A DNA stretch of 64,000 nt from Bacillus thuringiensis (GTDB lineage: Bacteria > Bacillota > Bacilli > Bacillales > Bacillaceae_G): contig NZ_JACYOF010000002.1 in assembly GCF_014932895.1 (NCBI RefSeq), positions 868,001 through 932,000 on the forward strand. Direction: 5' to 3'. Positions 28,556 to 37,147 of this stretch are shown piece by piece (positions within the stretch are counted from its first letter, which is position 1; the number at the start of each line of letters is the position of its first letter). The notes beneath the pieces were generated by a model, which did not search any database, was not told where the DNA came from, and saw nothing but the letters and a program-made list of their open reading frames with translations. The translations under genes were made by a program, and so were the position numbers.

Positions 28556-29023
28556 ATGAGCTGCAATTGTAACGAAGATCATCATCACCATGATTTTGAT
28601 TTCAACTGTGTATCTAATGTCGTTCGTTTTATACATGAATTACAAGAATGCGCAACCACAACATGCGGATCCGGTTGCGAAGTTCCATTTTTAGGCGCAC
28701 ATAACACTGCAACCGTAGCAAATACGCGACCTTTTATTTTATACACAAAAGCTGGAACACCTTTCGAAGCATTTGCACCATCCGGAAGCCTTACTAGCTG
28801 TACGTCTCCGATTTTCCGCGTTGAAAGCATAGATGATGATGACTGCGCTGTATTACGTGTATTAACTGTAGCTATCGGTGGTGATCCTGTACCACCTGGC
28901 GATGACCCAATTTGTGCGTTTTTAAATGTACCAAATGCGACACTAAGAGCAACAACTGTTTGCCTTACTGTTGATTTAAGTTGTTTTTGCGCTATTCAAT
29001 GTTTACGCGATGTTTCTATTTAA
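28556..29023 (+). CDS. cotY: Exosporium / outer coat protein CotY
   Basis: A 155-residue cysteine-rich protein of the CotY/CotZ/ExsY family that self-assembles through disulfides into the hexagonal basal layer of the exosporium. It has a His-rich start (DHHHHDFDF), the TTTCGSGCEVPFLGAHNT core and the C-terminal VDLSCFCAIQCLRDV. ATG 28556 is used (AAGGAG 8 bases upstream), not the GTG at 28547 inside that site. Paralog exsY lies 1.5 kb downstream; cotY and exsY bracket bxpB. Confidence 0.92.
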   Translation: MSCNCNEDHHHHDFDFNCVSNVVRFIHELQECATTTCGSGCEVPFLGAHNTATVANTRPFILYTKAGTPFEAFAPSGSLTSCTSPIFRVESIDDDDCAVLRVLTVAIGGDPVPPGDDPICAFLNVPNATLRATTVCLTVDLSCFCAIQCLRDVSI

Positions 29024-29037
29024 AACAAATAATCATT

Positions 29038-29085
29038 TAAGCACCAATTGGGTGGCAGAAAATTCTGCCGCCCAATCGGTGCTTA
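29038..29085 (+). terminator. Terminator between cotY and bxpB
   Basis: Long stem TAAGCACCAATTGGGTGGCAGAA / TTCTGCCGCCCAATCGGTGCTTA with two mismatches and a 2-base loop; A/T-rich flank. Confidence 0.85.
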
Positions 29086-29184
29086 AAAATATTAATTTTT
29101 ATTTTTAAAATTGGGAACTTGTCTAGAACAAATAGCTTGTCCCTTTCATTAACTGAAAGTAGAACAAATAAAGGAGTGAAAAAC

Positions 29185-29688
29185 ATGTTCTCTTCTCATT
29201 GTGAATCTATTAAAATTGACTGTGAAGCAAAAGCAGTCAGTGCACTACCTGCTTTTGGCTTTGCTTTCAACGCTAGTTTTCCGCAATTTGCAACAGTATT
29301 CGTACCACTAGCATTACCTAGCACAAGTCCAAATCCAAATATTCCTGTTCCAGTAATAAATGATACAATAAGTACAGGAACTGGTATTAAAATTCAAAAG
29401 GCTGGTATTTATCAAATTAGCTATACATTGACAGTAAGCCTTGATAACTCTCCTGTCGCACCAGAAGCTGGTCGCTTTTTCTTATCACTAGATACACCAA
29501 CTAACATTATTCCAGGATCAGGAACAGCAGTCCGCTCTGACACAATTGGCACTGGTGAAGTAGACGTTTCCAGCGGTGTTATCCTTATTAATTTAAACCC
29601 TGGCAACTTAATTCAAATTGTACCAGTTGAAGTAATTGGAACAGTAGATGTTCGTGCGGCTGCATTAACAGTTGCACAAATTAGCTAG
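29185..29688 (+). CDS. bxpB: Exosporium basal layer protein BxpB/ExsFA
   Basis: A 167-residue protein with a C1q/TNF-like beta-sandwich, matching BxpB (ExsFA) in length and start (MFSSHCESIKIDCEAKAV). It anchors the BclA nap to the basal layer: the BclA N-terminus is attached to BxpB after leader cleavage. Strand motifs TGIKIQKAGIYQISYTL and SSGVILINLNPGNLIQI fit the fold. ATG 29185 has AAAGGAGTG upstream; the longer open frame from 29119 has none. Flanked by its own terminator on each side. Confidence 0.92.
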   Translation: MFSSHCESIKIDCEAKAVSALPAFGFAFNASFPQFATVFVPLALPSTSPNPNIPVPVINDTISTGTGIKIQKAGIYQISYTLTVSLDNSPVAPEAGRFFLSLDTPTNIIPGSGTAVRSDTIGTGEVDVSSGVILINLNPGNLIQIVPVEVIGTVDVRAAALTVAQIS

Positions 29689-29689
29689 T

Positions 29690-29726
29690 AAAAAGCGGTA
29701 TTTCTTCATTGAAATACCGCTTTTTA
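29690..29726. terminator. Terminator of bxpB
   Basis: Perfect stem AAAAAGCGGTATTTC / GAAATACCGCTTTTT, loop TTCATT. Confidence 0.92.
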
Positions 29727-29764
29727 TATTTATAATAAAAAACACTCACGGTAACATGAGTGTT

Positions 29765-29941
29765 TCATTCTTCATATTGTTTTATTATGTTCTTCTTTTT
29801 CCCGCAATTACATCCCTTTTTCTTCACAAATCCTTGTTGTTGCAATTGTTCTTGATATGCTTGTTGTTTTGCTTGGTGTTGCTGCTGTATGTGATACCAT
29901 TGCTGCAGGTCATATGAATTTTGCCTTGGATTATTGCTCAC
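29765..29941 (-). CDS. Small Gln-rich protein with C-terminal CNCGKKK motif
   Basis: A 58-residue protein (GTG start at 29941, GAGGAG 9 bases upstream; an ATG at 29950 touches that site). It is rich in Gln (QQWYHIQQQHQAKQQAYQEQLQQQ) and ends with KKKGCNCGKKKN. Its place between bxpB and exsY and its Cys/Lys-rich tail suggest a spore coat or exosporium component, but no family is recognised. Confidence 0.6.
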   Translation of the reverse strand: MSNNPRQNSYDLQQWYHIQQQHQAKQQAYQEQLQQQGFVKKKGCNCGKKKNIIKQYEE

Positions 29942-30052
29942 AGCAAACATCTCCTCTACTGTCAGTTCTGTCTATTCACTATATGAACAACTTCTTCTTT
30001 CCGTTCCCTCATTCTTTTAAACTCCGCTTTTTCTTGATGTTATAAAAATATA

Positions 30053-30412
30053 TTATTCTCCCATAAAATATCCTGTAATTGTTTCGATAATTGCTGCTGC
30101 ACCTGCAATAGCTAATAATGCAAGTAACGGCTCTGCAACGATAGGAATCCAATTATATAAGACTAATAAAAAAGCACTAACCCATACACCTGTACACCAA
30201 TAACAGCTTAATAATTCACCAATCCACTTTCTTAATCCTTTACCTTTTACTTTTGTAAAAGTTGATACACTTCCATCCGGCTCCGTAATTTCTAACTCAT
30301 CAATAAAAGGTCTTCGCAAAAAAGCTGTAATTTTATCATAAACAATTAGACGGGTTAACCTAAATGCAGCGAGTGCGAAAATAAAAAACAAAAGCCAGCT
30401 TGTAAACAGCAT
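30053..30412 (-). CDS. yjcA: DUF1360 sporulation membrane protein, YjcA-like
   Basis: A 119-residue protein with two or three membrane helices. FRLTRLIVYDKI and the CYWCTGVW motif are typical of DUF1360; B. subtilis YjcA, a sporulation protein of this family, also lies next to the cotX/Y/Z genes. ATG 30412 has GGAAGGTGG before it; the longer open frame from 30535 would run over the exsY upstream region. Divergent from exsY. Confidence 0.8.
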   Translation of the reverse strand: MLFTSWLLFFIFALAAFRLTRLIVYDKITAFLRRPFIDELEITEPDGSVSTFTKVKGKGLRKWIGELLSCYWCTGVWVSAFLLVLYNWIPIVAEPLLALLAIAGAAAIIETITGYFMGE

Positions 30413-30537
30413 GATTCCACCTTCCCTTATCTTCTTTCGCCTATTTAAAAAAAAAGGTCTTGAGATTGTGACCAAATCTCTCCGACTCCAATATCTTATT
30501 AATGTAAATACAAACAAGAAGATAAGGAGTGACATTA

Positions 30538-30996
30538 ATGAGTTGTAACGAAAATAAACACCATAGCTCTTCTCATTGTGTAGTTGACGTCGTAAAATTC
30601 ATCAATGAACTACAAGATTGTTCTACTACAACGTGTGGATCTGGTTGTGAAATCCCATTCTTAGGGGCACACAACACTGCATCAGTAGCAAATACACGCC
30701 CTTTTATTTTATACACAAAAGCTGGAACACCTTTTGAAGCATTTGCACCATCTGGAAGCCTTGTTAGCTGTACGTCTCCAATTTTCCGCGTCGAGAGTGT
30801 AGATGATGATAGCTGCGCTGTGCTACGTGTGTTAACTGTAGTATTAGGTGATGGTTCCCCTGTACCACCTGGCGACAATCCAATTTGTACGTTTTTAAAC
30901 GTACCAAATTCAAGATTAATATCGACATCTACTTGCATTACTGTTGATTTAAGCTGTTTCTGCGCTATTCAGTGCTTACGCGATGTTACTATTTAA
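30538..30996 (+). CDS. exsY: Exosporium assembly protein ExsY
   Basis: A 152-residue cysteine-rich protein needed to complete the exosporium basal layer; it forms hexagonal two-dimensional arrays. It starts MSCNENKHH and shares TTTCGSGCEIPFLGAHNT and VDLSCFCAIQCLRDVTI with CotY. Most differences from CotY lie at the two ends. ATG 30538 has AAGGAG 8 bases upstream. Confidence 0.93.
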   Translation: MSCNENKHHSSSHCVVDVVKFINELQDCSTTTCGSGCEIPFLGAHNTASVANTRPFILYTKAGTPFEAFAPSGSLVSCTSPIFRVESVDDDSCAVLRVLTVVLGDGSPVPPGDNPICTFLNVPNSRLISTSTCITVDLSCFCAIQCLRDVTI

Positions 30997-31019
30997 TAAG
31001 TAAACTAAAAAACTATTGG

Positions 31020-31044
31020 GGTGGTAGAAGCTTTCTACCACCTT
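31020..31044 (+). terminator. Terminator of exsY
   Basis: Stem GGTGGTAGAA / TTCTACCACC followed by TTT. Confidence 0.65.
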
Positions 31045-31051
31045 TACATAT

Positions 31052-31564
31052 TTAAAAGCCGGCCATATCAATCGATTCGATGTCTTCTATAGATAACCTA
31101 ATATCTCTCATACTATTTGGTGGCATAATGAATACAATACCATTACGGTACGATATAATCGATCCGATATATGAGACCGTCGCAGTTTTTATTCTACATC
31201 TTACTTTCGGGATGTAATGAGGGCGATTTAATAAAAAGTGAATTTTTTCTTCATTATTCATATCCTTAAATGATTTATTGTACGGGACCGTTCTCACCCG
31301 CTCTTCTTGTTCTTGCTCCTCTTCTTCTATTTTTTCTTCTTCCACTTGATACTCTTTTTGTAGTTCTTGTTTCTCTCGCTCTACCACCTCTTCCACGGCA
31401 CTACTTACAATATTTCCGTTCCTATCACTTTGCTCTTTTCGATCCTCATCTTCAAAATTCGTTAAAATAATTCTTTTTATTTTCGGTGCAGCAAGTTCTA
31501 AATTTACTTGCGTAATATATAACAACGGTTTTCCAACTGTTGAGCTTTTATTTTTACTCTTCAC
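31052..31564 (-). CDS. cotO: Spore coat/exosporium protein CotO
   Basis: A 170-residue protein with KPLLYITQ near its start, a highly charged Glu/Lys middle (EEVVEREKQELQKEYQVEEE, coiled-coil-like) and a C-terminal globular domain (PHYIPKVRCRIKTATVSYIGSIISYRNGIVFI). This is the CotO (YjbX) pattern; CotO helps attach the outer coat/exosporium. The start is GTG 31564, with GGGAGG 7 bases before; the longer frame from 31636 lacks a ribosome site. In B. subtilis cotO likewise lies between the cotZ group and fabI. Confidence 0.85.
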   Translation of the reverse strand: MKSKNKSSTVGKPLLYITQVNLELAAPKIKRIILTNFEDEDRKEQSDRNGNIVSSAVEEVVEREKQELQKEYQVEEEKIEEEEQEQEERVRTVPYNKSFKDMNNEEKIHFLLNRPHYIPKVRCRIKTATVSYIGSIISYRNGIVFIMPPNSMRDIRLSIEDIESIDMAGF

Positions 31565-31674
31565 ACTCGTCCCTCCCACTTCCATACGTTGCTGAATAAA
31601 TCGTGTACTATTATAGTTATATTCATAACGTGGCAAGAACTTTCGTTAAAAATCGTTCTTTCTGAGAACAGTAA

Positions 31675-31714
31675 AAAAAGGACAGTCTCAATGTTTAGAG
31701 ACTGTCCTTTAAAA
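31675..31714 (-). terminator. Terminator of fabI
   Basis: Perfect stem AAAGGACAGTCTC / GAGACTGTCCTTT with T run on the minus strand. Confidence 0.9.
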
Positions 31715-31728
31715 ACTATAATCAATAT

Positions 31729-32499
31729 TTATCCTAAAATATGATATCCTGAATCAACGTGAATATTTTCTCCTGTTACCCCGCGTGCTAAATCACTGAA
31801 TAAGAATACTGCTGTATCGCCAACTTCTTCTGGAGTTGTTGTGCGACGAAGTGGTGCGCGCTCCTCGATTTCTCTTAAGATTGAGTTAAAGTCGCCTACA
31901 CCTTTCGCAGATAACGTACGAATTGGTCCTGCAGAAATAGCGTTAACGCGAATGCCATGTTGGCCTAAATCGTTCGCTAAATATTTCACGCTCGCTTCTA
32001 ATGAAGCTTTCGCAACACCCATAACGTTATAATTTTTCACAACACGCTCGCCGCCAAGGTATGTTAACGTTAAAATATTTCCGCCTTCTGTCATCACTTT
32101 CTTCGCTTCTCTTGCTACAGCTGTTAAAGAAAATGCGCTAATATTTTGCGCAAGTAAAAATCCATCGCGAGAAGTATCTACAAATTCGCCCTTTAAATCA
32201 TCACGATTTGCAAAAGCAATACAATGCGCAACACCGTGAATTGTACCAACTTCTTGCTTAATTGTTTCAAAGCAAGCTGTAAGTTCTTCATCATTCGTTA
32301 CATCACAAGGTAATACAAGTGATTCTTGTCCTTCTAATGTGTCCGCCAATTCACGAACGTTTCTTTCTAAGCGTTCTCCTGCATATGTGAATATTAATTT
32401 TGCACCTGCATTATGCAAAGAGCGAGCAATTCCCCATGCAATACTTCTTTGGTTCGCAACGCCCATAACAACAAATGTTTTTCCTTGTAATAGTTCCAT
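31729..32499 (-). CDS. fabI: Enoyl-[acyl-carrier-protein] reductase
   Basis: A 256-residue short-chain dehydrogenase that catalyses the last step of fatty acid elongation. The active-site residues Y147, Y157 and K164 are in place (TYLGG, NYNVMGVAKAS), and NAD(P)H binds at GVANQRSIAWG. GGGAGG precedes the ATG. A FapR-type operator lies 33 bp upstream, so it belongs to the lipid homeostasis regulon. Triclosan target class. Confidence 0.95.
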   Translation of the reverse strand: MELLQGKTFVVMGVANQRSIAWGIARSLHNAGAKLIFTYAGERLERNVRELADTLEGQESLVLPCDVTNDEELTACFETIKQEVGTIHGVAHCIAFANRDDLKGEFVDTSRDGFLLAQNISAFSLTAVAREAKKVMTEGGNILTLTYLGGERVVKNYNVMGVAKASLEASVKYLANDLGQHGIRVNAISAGPIRTLSAKGVGDFNSILREIEERAPLRRTTTPEEVGDTAVFLFSDLARGVTGENIHVDSGYHILG

Positions 32500-32532
32500 G
32501 ATATATCCTCCCAGAAATACTTATACTTGTTA

Positions 32533-32549
32533 TTAGTACCTGATACTAT
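32533..32549 (-). promoter_or_regulatory. FapR operator upstream of fabI
   Basis: TTAGTACCTGATACTAT matches the FapR consensus (TTAGTACCTRRTACTAA) at all but one position; a TATAAT -10 (32551-32556, minus strand) lies beside it. FapR represses fatty acid genes until malonyl-CoA releases it. Confidence 0.85.
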
Positions 32550-32583
32550 AATTATAGTACCATAAAATGGTCTAAAGGCAAAC

Positions 32584-32613
32584 AAAAAATCACTAGCTCA
32601 ACGTCACTAGTGA
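32584..32613 (-). terminator. Terminator of the rml operon
   Basis: Stem TCACTAG / CTAGTGA reaching into the rmlD stop codon, then six T on the minus strand. Confidence 0.75.
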
Positions 32614-33461
32614 CTTTTTGTTTCTATAAAGAAACGCTTTAATCCTTCTTCCCAAGATGGCATCTTTGAAAAACCATTTAATTGCAACATTTTATGCTGA
32701 AATATTGAGCATTTGGGTCTAGGCGCCTTTGCTCCGAATTCTTCTGTAGATATAGGAGAAACTTTTACTTGTTTGTTGGATTGAGAAAAAATTTCCTTAG
32801 CGAACTCATACCAAGAACACGATCCACTATTCGATACATGGTACGTACCGTATAATGATGTAACAATGAGTTTTTTTATTACAGCAATTAAATCCTTTAC
32901 ATACGTGGGAGACCCCACTTGGTCAGCAACAATAGATAAACTTTCTTTCTCTTCTCCTAGTCGCATCATGTTTTTTACAAAGTTGTTTCCATATTTCCCA
33001 TAAAGCCATGACGTGCGAATAATAAAATATTGATTATGTAAATCTTTTACAAACAGCTCTCCTGCATATTTCGACGCACCGTATACATTCACTGGTGCTG
33101 GCGTATAAAACTCATGATACCCATCCATCTTATTACCAGGAAATACATAATCCGTACTTATATAAACAAATTTCGCTCCCAGATTTTGAGAGACAACTGC
33201 TACATTTCTCGTACCAATTGCATTTACTAAATAAGCTAAATCTTCTTCTTCCTCTGCTGCATCTACTTTTGTATAAGCAGCGCAATGAATGATAACATGA
33301 GGATGTATTTGTTTCAAGATACGCATGACTTGAGACATATTCGTAATATCTAATCCATTTTTATCAAATGGATACACTTCATACAAATCTGGACTTAACT
33401 CTTCCACCATTTGTTTTCCCAATTGACCATTTGCTCCTGTTACAATAATCCGTTCTTTCAT
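32607..33461 (-). CDS. rmlD: dTDP-4-dehydrorhamnose reductase
   Basis: A 284-residue SDR enzyme for the last step of dTDP-L-rhamnose synthesis. VTGANGQLGKQ binds NADPH and the YGASKYAGE segment has the YxxxK catalytic pair. ATG 33461 is chosen with AAGGGG 7 bases upstream; the 13 extra codons of the longer frame overlap rmlB. Last gene of rmlACBD (transcribed in the order A, C, B, D), here linked to exosporium genes, whose BclA glycan contains rhamnose. Confidence 0.94.
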   Translation of the reverse strand: MKERIIVTGANGQLGKQMVEELSPDLYEVYPFDKNGLDITNMSQVMRILKQIHPHVIIHCAAYTKVDAAEEEEDLAYLVNAIGTRNVAVVSQNLGAKFVYISTDYVFPGNKMDGYHEFYTPAPVNVYGASKYAGELFVKDLHNQYFIIRTSWLYGKYGNNFVKNMMRLGEEKESLSIVADQVGSPTYVKDLIAVIKKLIVTSLYGTYHVSNSGSCSWYEFAKEIFSQSNKQVKVSPISTEEFGAKAPRPKCSIFQHKMLQLNGFSKMPSWEEGLKRFFIETKSH

Positions 33462-33472
33462 CTGCGAACCCC

Positions 33473-34444
33473 TTACCGTTCCTTTAATGTCTTCCACCAT
33501 TTCCCATTATCTTTATACCACTTAACCGTTTCTTGTAAGCCTTGTTCAAACGTATACTGCGGTTCCCATCCTAACTCTTCTTTCATTTTTGTTGCGTCAA
33601 TTGCATAGCGACGATCATGCCCTAAACGATCTGCAACAAACCGAAGATCTTGTTTTGTTTTTCCCAGTAAACTCATAATCTGTTCAACTACATCTATATT
33701 TGTTTTTTCATTATTTCCACCAATGTTGTACACTTCTCCAAAATTCCCTTTATGCAGTACAACATCAATTGCACTACAATGATCATTCACATGAAGCCAA
33801 TCTCGTATATTCAATCCATCTCCGTATAACGGTAGCTTTTTTCCTTCGAGTACGTTCGTAATCATGAGCGGAATCAACTTTTCAGGATATTGATATGGTC
33901 CATAGTTATTGGAACAGCGTGTCACAATAATCGGCAATTGATACGTTTTATAATAGGATAGAGCAATCATATCGGCACTTGCCTTACTAGAAGAGTATGG
34001 ACTACTCGGATCTAAAGGGGTTTGTTCTGTAAATTTCCCTTCGTCCCCTAAAGAACCGTATACCTCATCTGTTGATACTTGCACCAATTTAATATGAGGA
34101 TATTTTTTTACTAATTCTAACAATGTTACTGTACCAATTACGTTTGTATTATAGAAAGGTATCGGATTTTCAATACTGCGATCTACATGTGATTCCGCTG
34201 CGAAATTTACAATCGCTTGCACTTCATATCGCTGAATAACATATTCTACAAGTTCACGATTTTGAATGTCCCCTTTTATAAAAGAATAGCGGGAATCTCG
34301 ATCAACAGAATGTAAGTTTTCAAGATTCCCACTATAAGTTAAAGCGTCGTAATTTATAATGCGATATGTTTCATATGCTCGTAACATATAATGTATAAAG
34401 TTACTACCAATAAATCCAGCTCCACCGGTTACTAATATATTCAT
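33473..34444 (-). CDS. rmlB: dTDP-glucose 4,6-dehydratase
   Basis: A 323-residue extended SDR enzyme: TGGAGFIGSN for NAD, STDEVYG with the catalytic Thr-Asp-Glu, and YSSSKAS with YxxxK. It makes dTDP-4-keto-6-deoxyglucose. ATG 34444 has AGGAGA 7 bases before; a TTG two codons earlier lacks good spacing. Confidence 0.95.
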   Translation of the reverse strand: MNILVTGGAGFIGSNFIHYMLRAYETYRIINYDALTYSGNLENLHSVDRDSRYSFIKGDIQNRELVEYVIQRYEVQAIVNFAAESHVDRSIENPIPFYNTNVIGTVTLLELVKKYPHIKLVQVSTDEVYGSLGDEGKFTEQTPLDPSSPYSSSKASADMIALSYYKTYQLPIIVTRCSNNYGPYQYPEKLIPLMITNVLEGKKLPLYGDGLNIRDWLHVNDHCSAIDVVLHKGNFGEVYNIGGNNEKTNIDVVEQIMSLLGKTKQDLRFVADRLGHDRRYAIDATKMKEELGWEPQYTFEQGLQETVKWYKDNGKWWKTLKER

Positions 34445-34455
34445 GTACAACTCTC

Positions 34456-35001
34456 CTACTTAGTATCTTCACACTCACTAATTTTTGGGAGTAATCGATC
34501 TTTTTCTGATAAAATCGGCTCCTTTACTGGCCAAAGAATTGCTAATTGTTCATCATCCCAATGAATTCCGCTATCATGCATAGAACTATAATACTCATCG
34601 ACTTTATACATAACAATTGTTTCCGGAACAAGCGTGCAAAAACCATGAGCAAACCCTTTTGGAACAAGCAGTTGCCTGTGATTATCGGCACTTAAAATAT
34701 ACCCTTGCCATTGTCTATATGTGGGCGATTCAGTACGCAAATCGACAATTACATCATAAATTGCACCTTGCACGACTTGAACAAGTTTTGTTTGTGCTTT
34801 TGGTTCTTTTTGAAAATGTAATCCTCGAATTGTACCTGCTTTAGCAGAATAGGAAATATTATCTTGAATAAATGCATGTGTAGCGCCAATCTGTTCTAAT
34901 GTTTTCTTATTATAGCTTTCTGTAAAAAAACCACGGTCATCTTGAAACAATTGCGGTTCCAACAATTTCACACCAGTAAAATAAGTTTCAATGACTTCCA
35001 T
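34456..35001 (-). CDS. rmlC: dTDP-4-dehydrorhamnose 3,5-epimerase
   Basis: A 181-residue cupin enzyme. DDRGFFTESYN, the catalytic His region TIRGLHFQ and DVIVDLR, LLVPKGFAHGF are family motifs. Located between rmlA and rmlB in the operon with short gaps (8 and 11 bases). Confidence 0.94.
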   Translation of the reverse strand: MEVIETYFTGVKLLEPQLFQDDRGFFTESYNKKTLEQIGATHAFIQDNISYSAKAGTIRGLHFQKEPKAQTKLVQVVQGAIYDVIVDLRTESPTYRQWQGYILSADNHRQLLVPKGFAHGFCTLVPETIVMYKVDEYYSSMHDSGIHWDDEQLAILWPVKEPILSEKDRLLPKISECEDTK

Positions 35002-35009
35002 TCTCTCAC

Positions 35010-35747
35010 CTATTCCCCATTAAACGGTTTCCCAAAGTCTATATCCCGTGCAAATATATTTGCTGTTTGAAGAGAAGTATGAGTTCCAGCATCCGTCCAC
35101 CAGCCGCTCATCTCATTATAAGTAAGTACGCCTCTTTTCAAATACCAATTGTTTATATCTGTAATTTCAAGTTCTCCCCTTGCTGATGGTTTTAAATACT
35201 TAATATATGAAAATACTTGTGCATCATACATATAAATCCCTGTAACTGCATATGAACTTTTTGGTTCCTTCGGCTTTTCCTCAATCTCGATAATCTTTCC
35301 ATTTTCGATAGATGGTACACCAAATCTTGCTGGATCTTCCACCCTTTGTAGCAATACTTTTGCTCCTTGCTCTTGCTCCATATATTCTTCTACATATGGA
35401 CCCAGCTCATCCGAAAAAATATTGTCACCAAGTATAACCAGCATTCGATTATCACCAACGAAATGTTCGCATAACCCTAAGGCCTCTGCAATACCTCCCG
35501 CGCAATCTTGCACACGATAGGTAAACGATACTCCAAAATCATAGCCACTCCCTAAAAAATTAACAACATCTCCCATATGTTCTTTTCCAGTAACCACCAT
35601 AATGTCAGTAATTTCACACTGTTTTAATTTGTATACTGCATGATAAATCATCGGATAACGCCCAACTGGAAGTAGATGCTTATTTGTCACTTTCGTAATT
35701 GGATATAGCCTTGATCCTGTTCCTCCCGCTAAAATAATTCCCTTCAT
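35010..35747 (-). CDS. rmlA: Glucose-1-phosphate thymidylyltransferase
   Basis: A 245-residue nucleotidyltransferase with GGTGSRLYPITKVTNKHLLPV at the N-terminus (dTTP and Mg binding), VTGKEH, and ILGDNIF. It makes dTDP-glucose, the first step of the dTDP-rhamnose route. It is short for the family (around 290), as other Bacillus spore-type RmlA/SpsI proteins are. AAAGGAGAG precedes the ATG; a glycosyltransferase gene ends 14 bases upstream. Confidence 0.93.
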   Translation of the reverse strand: MKGIILAGGTGSRLYPITKVTNKHLLPVGRYPMIYHAVYKLKQCEITDIMVVTGKEHMGDVVNFLGSGYDFGVSFTYRVQDCAGGIAEALGLCEHFVGDNRMLVILGDNIFSDELGPYVEEYMEQEQGAKVLLQRVEDPARFGVPSIENGKIIEIEEKPKEPKSSYAVTGIYMYDAQVFSYIKYLKPSARGELEITDINNWYLKRGVLTYNEMSGWWTDAGTHTSLQTANIFARDIDFGKPFNGE

Positions 35748-35760
35748 CTCAATCTCTCCT

Positions 35761-36441
35761 TTATGTTGGAGGTGTAGAATCCATATAATGCTTCACGAGA
35801 ACTTGGCGATATTTCTCATAAGCAATCGAGTCAAATTCATCGCCGTTATAATGAATACACCATATCCTCGTTTGGTTAGGAATACCAACTAAATAACCTG
35901 CTTTTCTAAATTCTAATGACTGAGAAACATCGTAAAAATGAAATCCATCAAATAAATCTTCACGCCACGGTAAATCATATTGCGTGGCCATTAATAATCC
36001 ATCAATCGCTTGCACTGAAGTAAAGGTTCTGGATTCGTAAAATTCCTTTTCAAAACTTAATAACTGATAGTTTTTTCTTCTATATTCAATCACTTGCCCG
36101 ACTAAATTTTTTCCTTCCCACCATATACCATTCTGAGGTAAGTACTGACACCCAGCCACTCCAATCAAACCAAGTTTTTCATTAGATGCAAAAATAGAAA
36201 TTAAATCTATAAATAAGTTACGATTAATAATAAACGTATCTTGATGCAAATACACTTTATATTTCGCTGGATATGAAAGTGCTTGATTATATGCACTTGT
36301 CATGCTTTTTGCATTATATATCGGGAATATCCGAACTTGAAATTCAGGTGGGACAATGACATTTTTAATTTGCCGCTCACATTGTTCAAAAAGCTCTTCA
36401 TTGTTCACACAAACGACTACCAAAATCGTTTTTTCTTTCAT
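35761..36441 (-). CDS. Glycosyltransferase family 2-like protein, copy 1
   Basis: A 226-residue glycosyltransferase of the short GT2-like type (Glyco_tranf_2_5). Landmarks: ILVVVCVNNEELFEQC, SAYNQALSYPAKYKVYLHQDTFI with the likely HQD metal/sugar site, AIDGLLMATQYDLPWREDLFDGFHFYDVSQSLEFRKAGY and CIHYN. Its neighbour at 36465-37145 is a clear paralog of the same length. The start is ATG 36441, with AAAGGA 8 bases upstream; ATGs at 36444 and 36462 are also in frame. Likely adds sugars to the BclA glycan or another exosporium glycoprotein (inference from place). Confidence 0.82.
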   Translation of the reverse strand: MKEKTILVVVCVNNEELFEQCERQIKNVIVPPEFQVRIFPIYNAKSMTSAYNQALSYPAKYKVYLHQDTFIINRNLFIDLISIFASNEKLGLIGVAGCQYLPQNGIWWEGKNLVGQVIEYRRKNYQLLSFEKEFYESRTFTSVQAIDGLLMATQYDLPWREDLFDGFHFYDVSQSLEFRKAGYLVGIPNQTRIWCIHYNGDEFDSIAYEKYRQVLVKHYMDSTPPT

Positions 36442-36464
36442 CATTGTAATCCTTTCTTTCATGT

Positions 36465-37145
36465 TTAGAAATTTGAATCCGACATGTAATGCTCTACAAA
36501 AATTTGACGATATTTCTCATAATATTCCATATTCAAACCGATATGATAATGAATACACCAAGCATCACGCTGAGCAGGAACTCCTACTGTATACCCTGCT
36601 TTACGAAATTCAAATGATTGTGACAAATCATAAAAATGAAATCCGTCAAAAAGATCATCGCGCCACGGCACATCATACTGTGTGGCCATTAGCAATCCAT
36701 CAATTGCTTCCACAGGAATAAATGTTTTAGCTTCATGATACGCTTTCTCTTGTGTCGCCATATAAAATAGATCATTCATATACCCCACTACTTTACCGAC
36801 AACGCCTCTCCCTTCGTGCCATAGTCCATTTGGCGGAACATACTGTGCTCCAACCATACCAATCATTCCCAAATGCTCATGTGAGTGAAACAATTGGAGC
36901 ATTTCATATAAAAATGCATGATTCACAATAAATACATCTTGGTGTAAATACACTTTATATTTTGCCGGGTGTGAAACTGCTTTGTTATACCCACTTGTCA
37001 TGCTTTCTGCTCTTTGAATGGGAAAAAACTCTACTTTGTACGAATCTGGTACCGCCAAATTTAGGATATGATTCACACATTTTGCATACATTTTCTGATC
37101 GTTTACACAAGTAACAAATAAAATTGTTTTTTCACCCGTATTCAT
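36465..37145 (-). CDS. Glycosyltransferase family 2-like protein, copy 2
   Basis: A 226-residue paralog of the next gene, sharing ILFVTCVNDQKMYAKC, SGYNKAVSHPAKYKVYLHQDVFI and AIDGLLMATQYDVPWRDDLFDGFHFYDLSQSFEFRKAGY in the same order. Over half of the residues are identical, so the pair arose by tandem duplication. Such a pair may add two different sugars or act as a complex. The ribosome site is weak (GCGGAGAAA) and the gene starts 2 bases after the methyltransferase stop, so translation may be coupled. Confidence 0.82.
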   Translation of the reverse strand: MNTGEKTILFVTCVNDQKMYAKCVNHILNLAVPDSYKVEFFPIQRAESMTSGYNKAVSHPAKYKVYLHQDVFIVNHAFLYEMLQLFHSHEHLGMIGMVGAQYVPPNGLWHEGRGVVGKVVGYMNDLFYMATQEKAYHEAKTFIPVEAIDGLLMATQYDVPWRDDLFDGFHFYDLSQSFEFRKAGYTVGVPAQRDAWCIHYHIGLNMEYYEKYRQIFVEHYMSDSNF

Positions 37146-37147
37146 AC

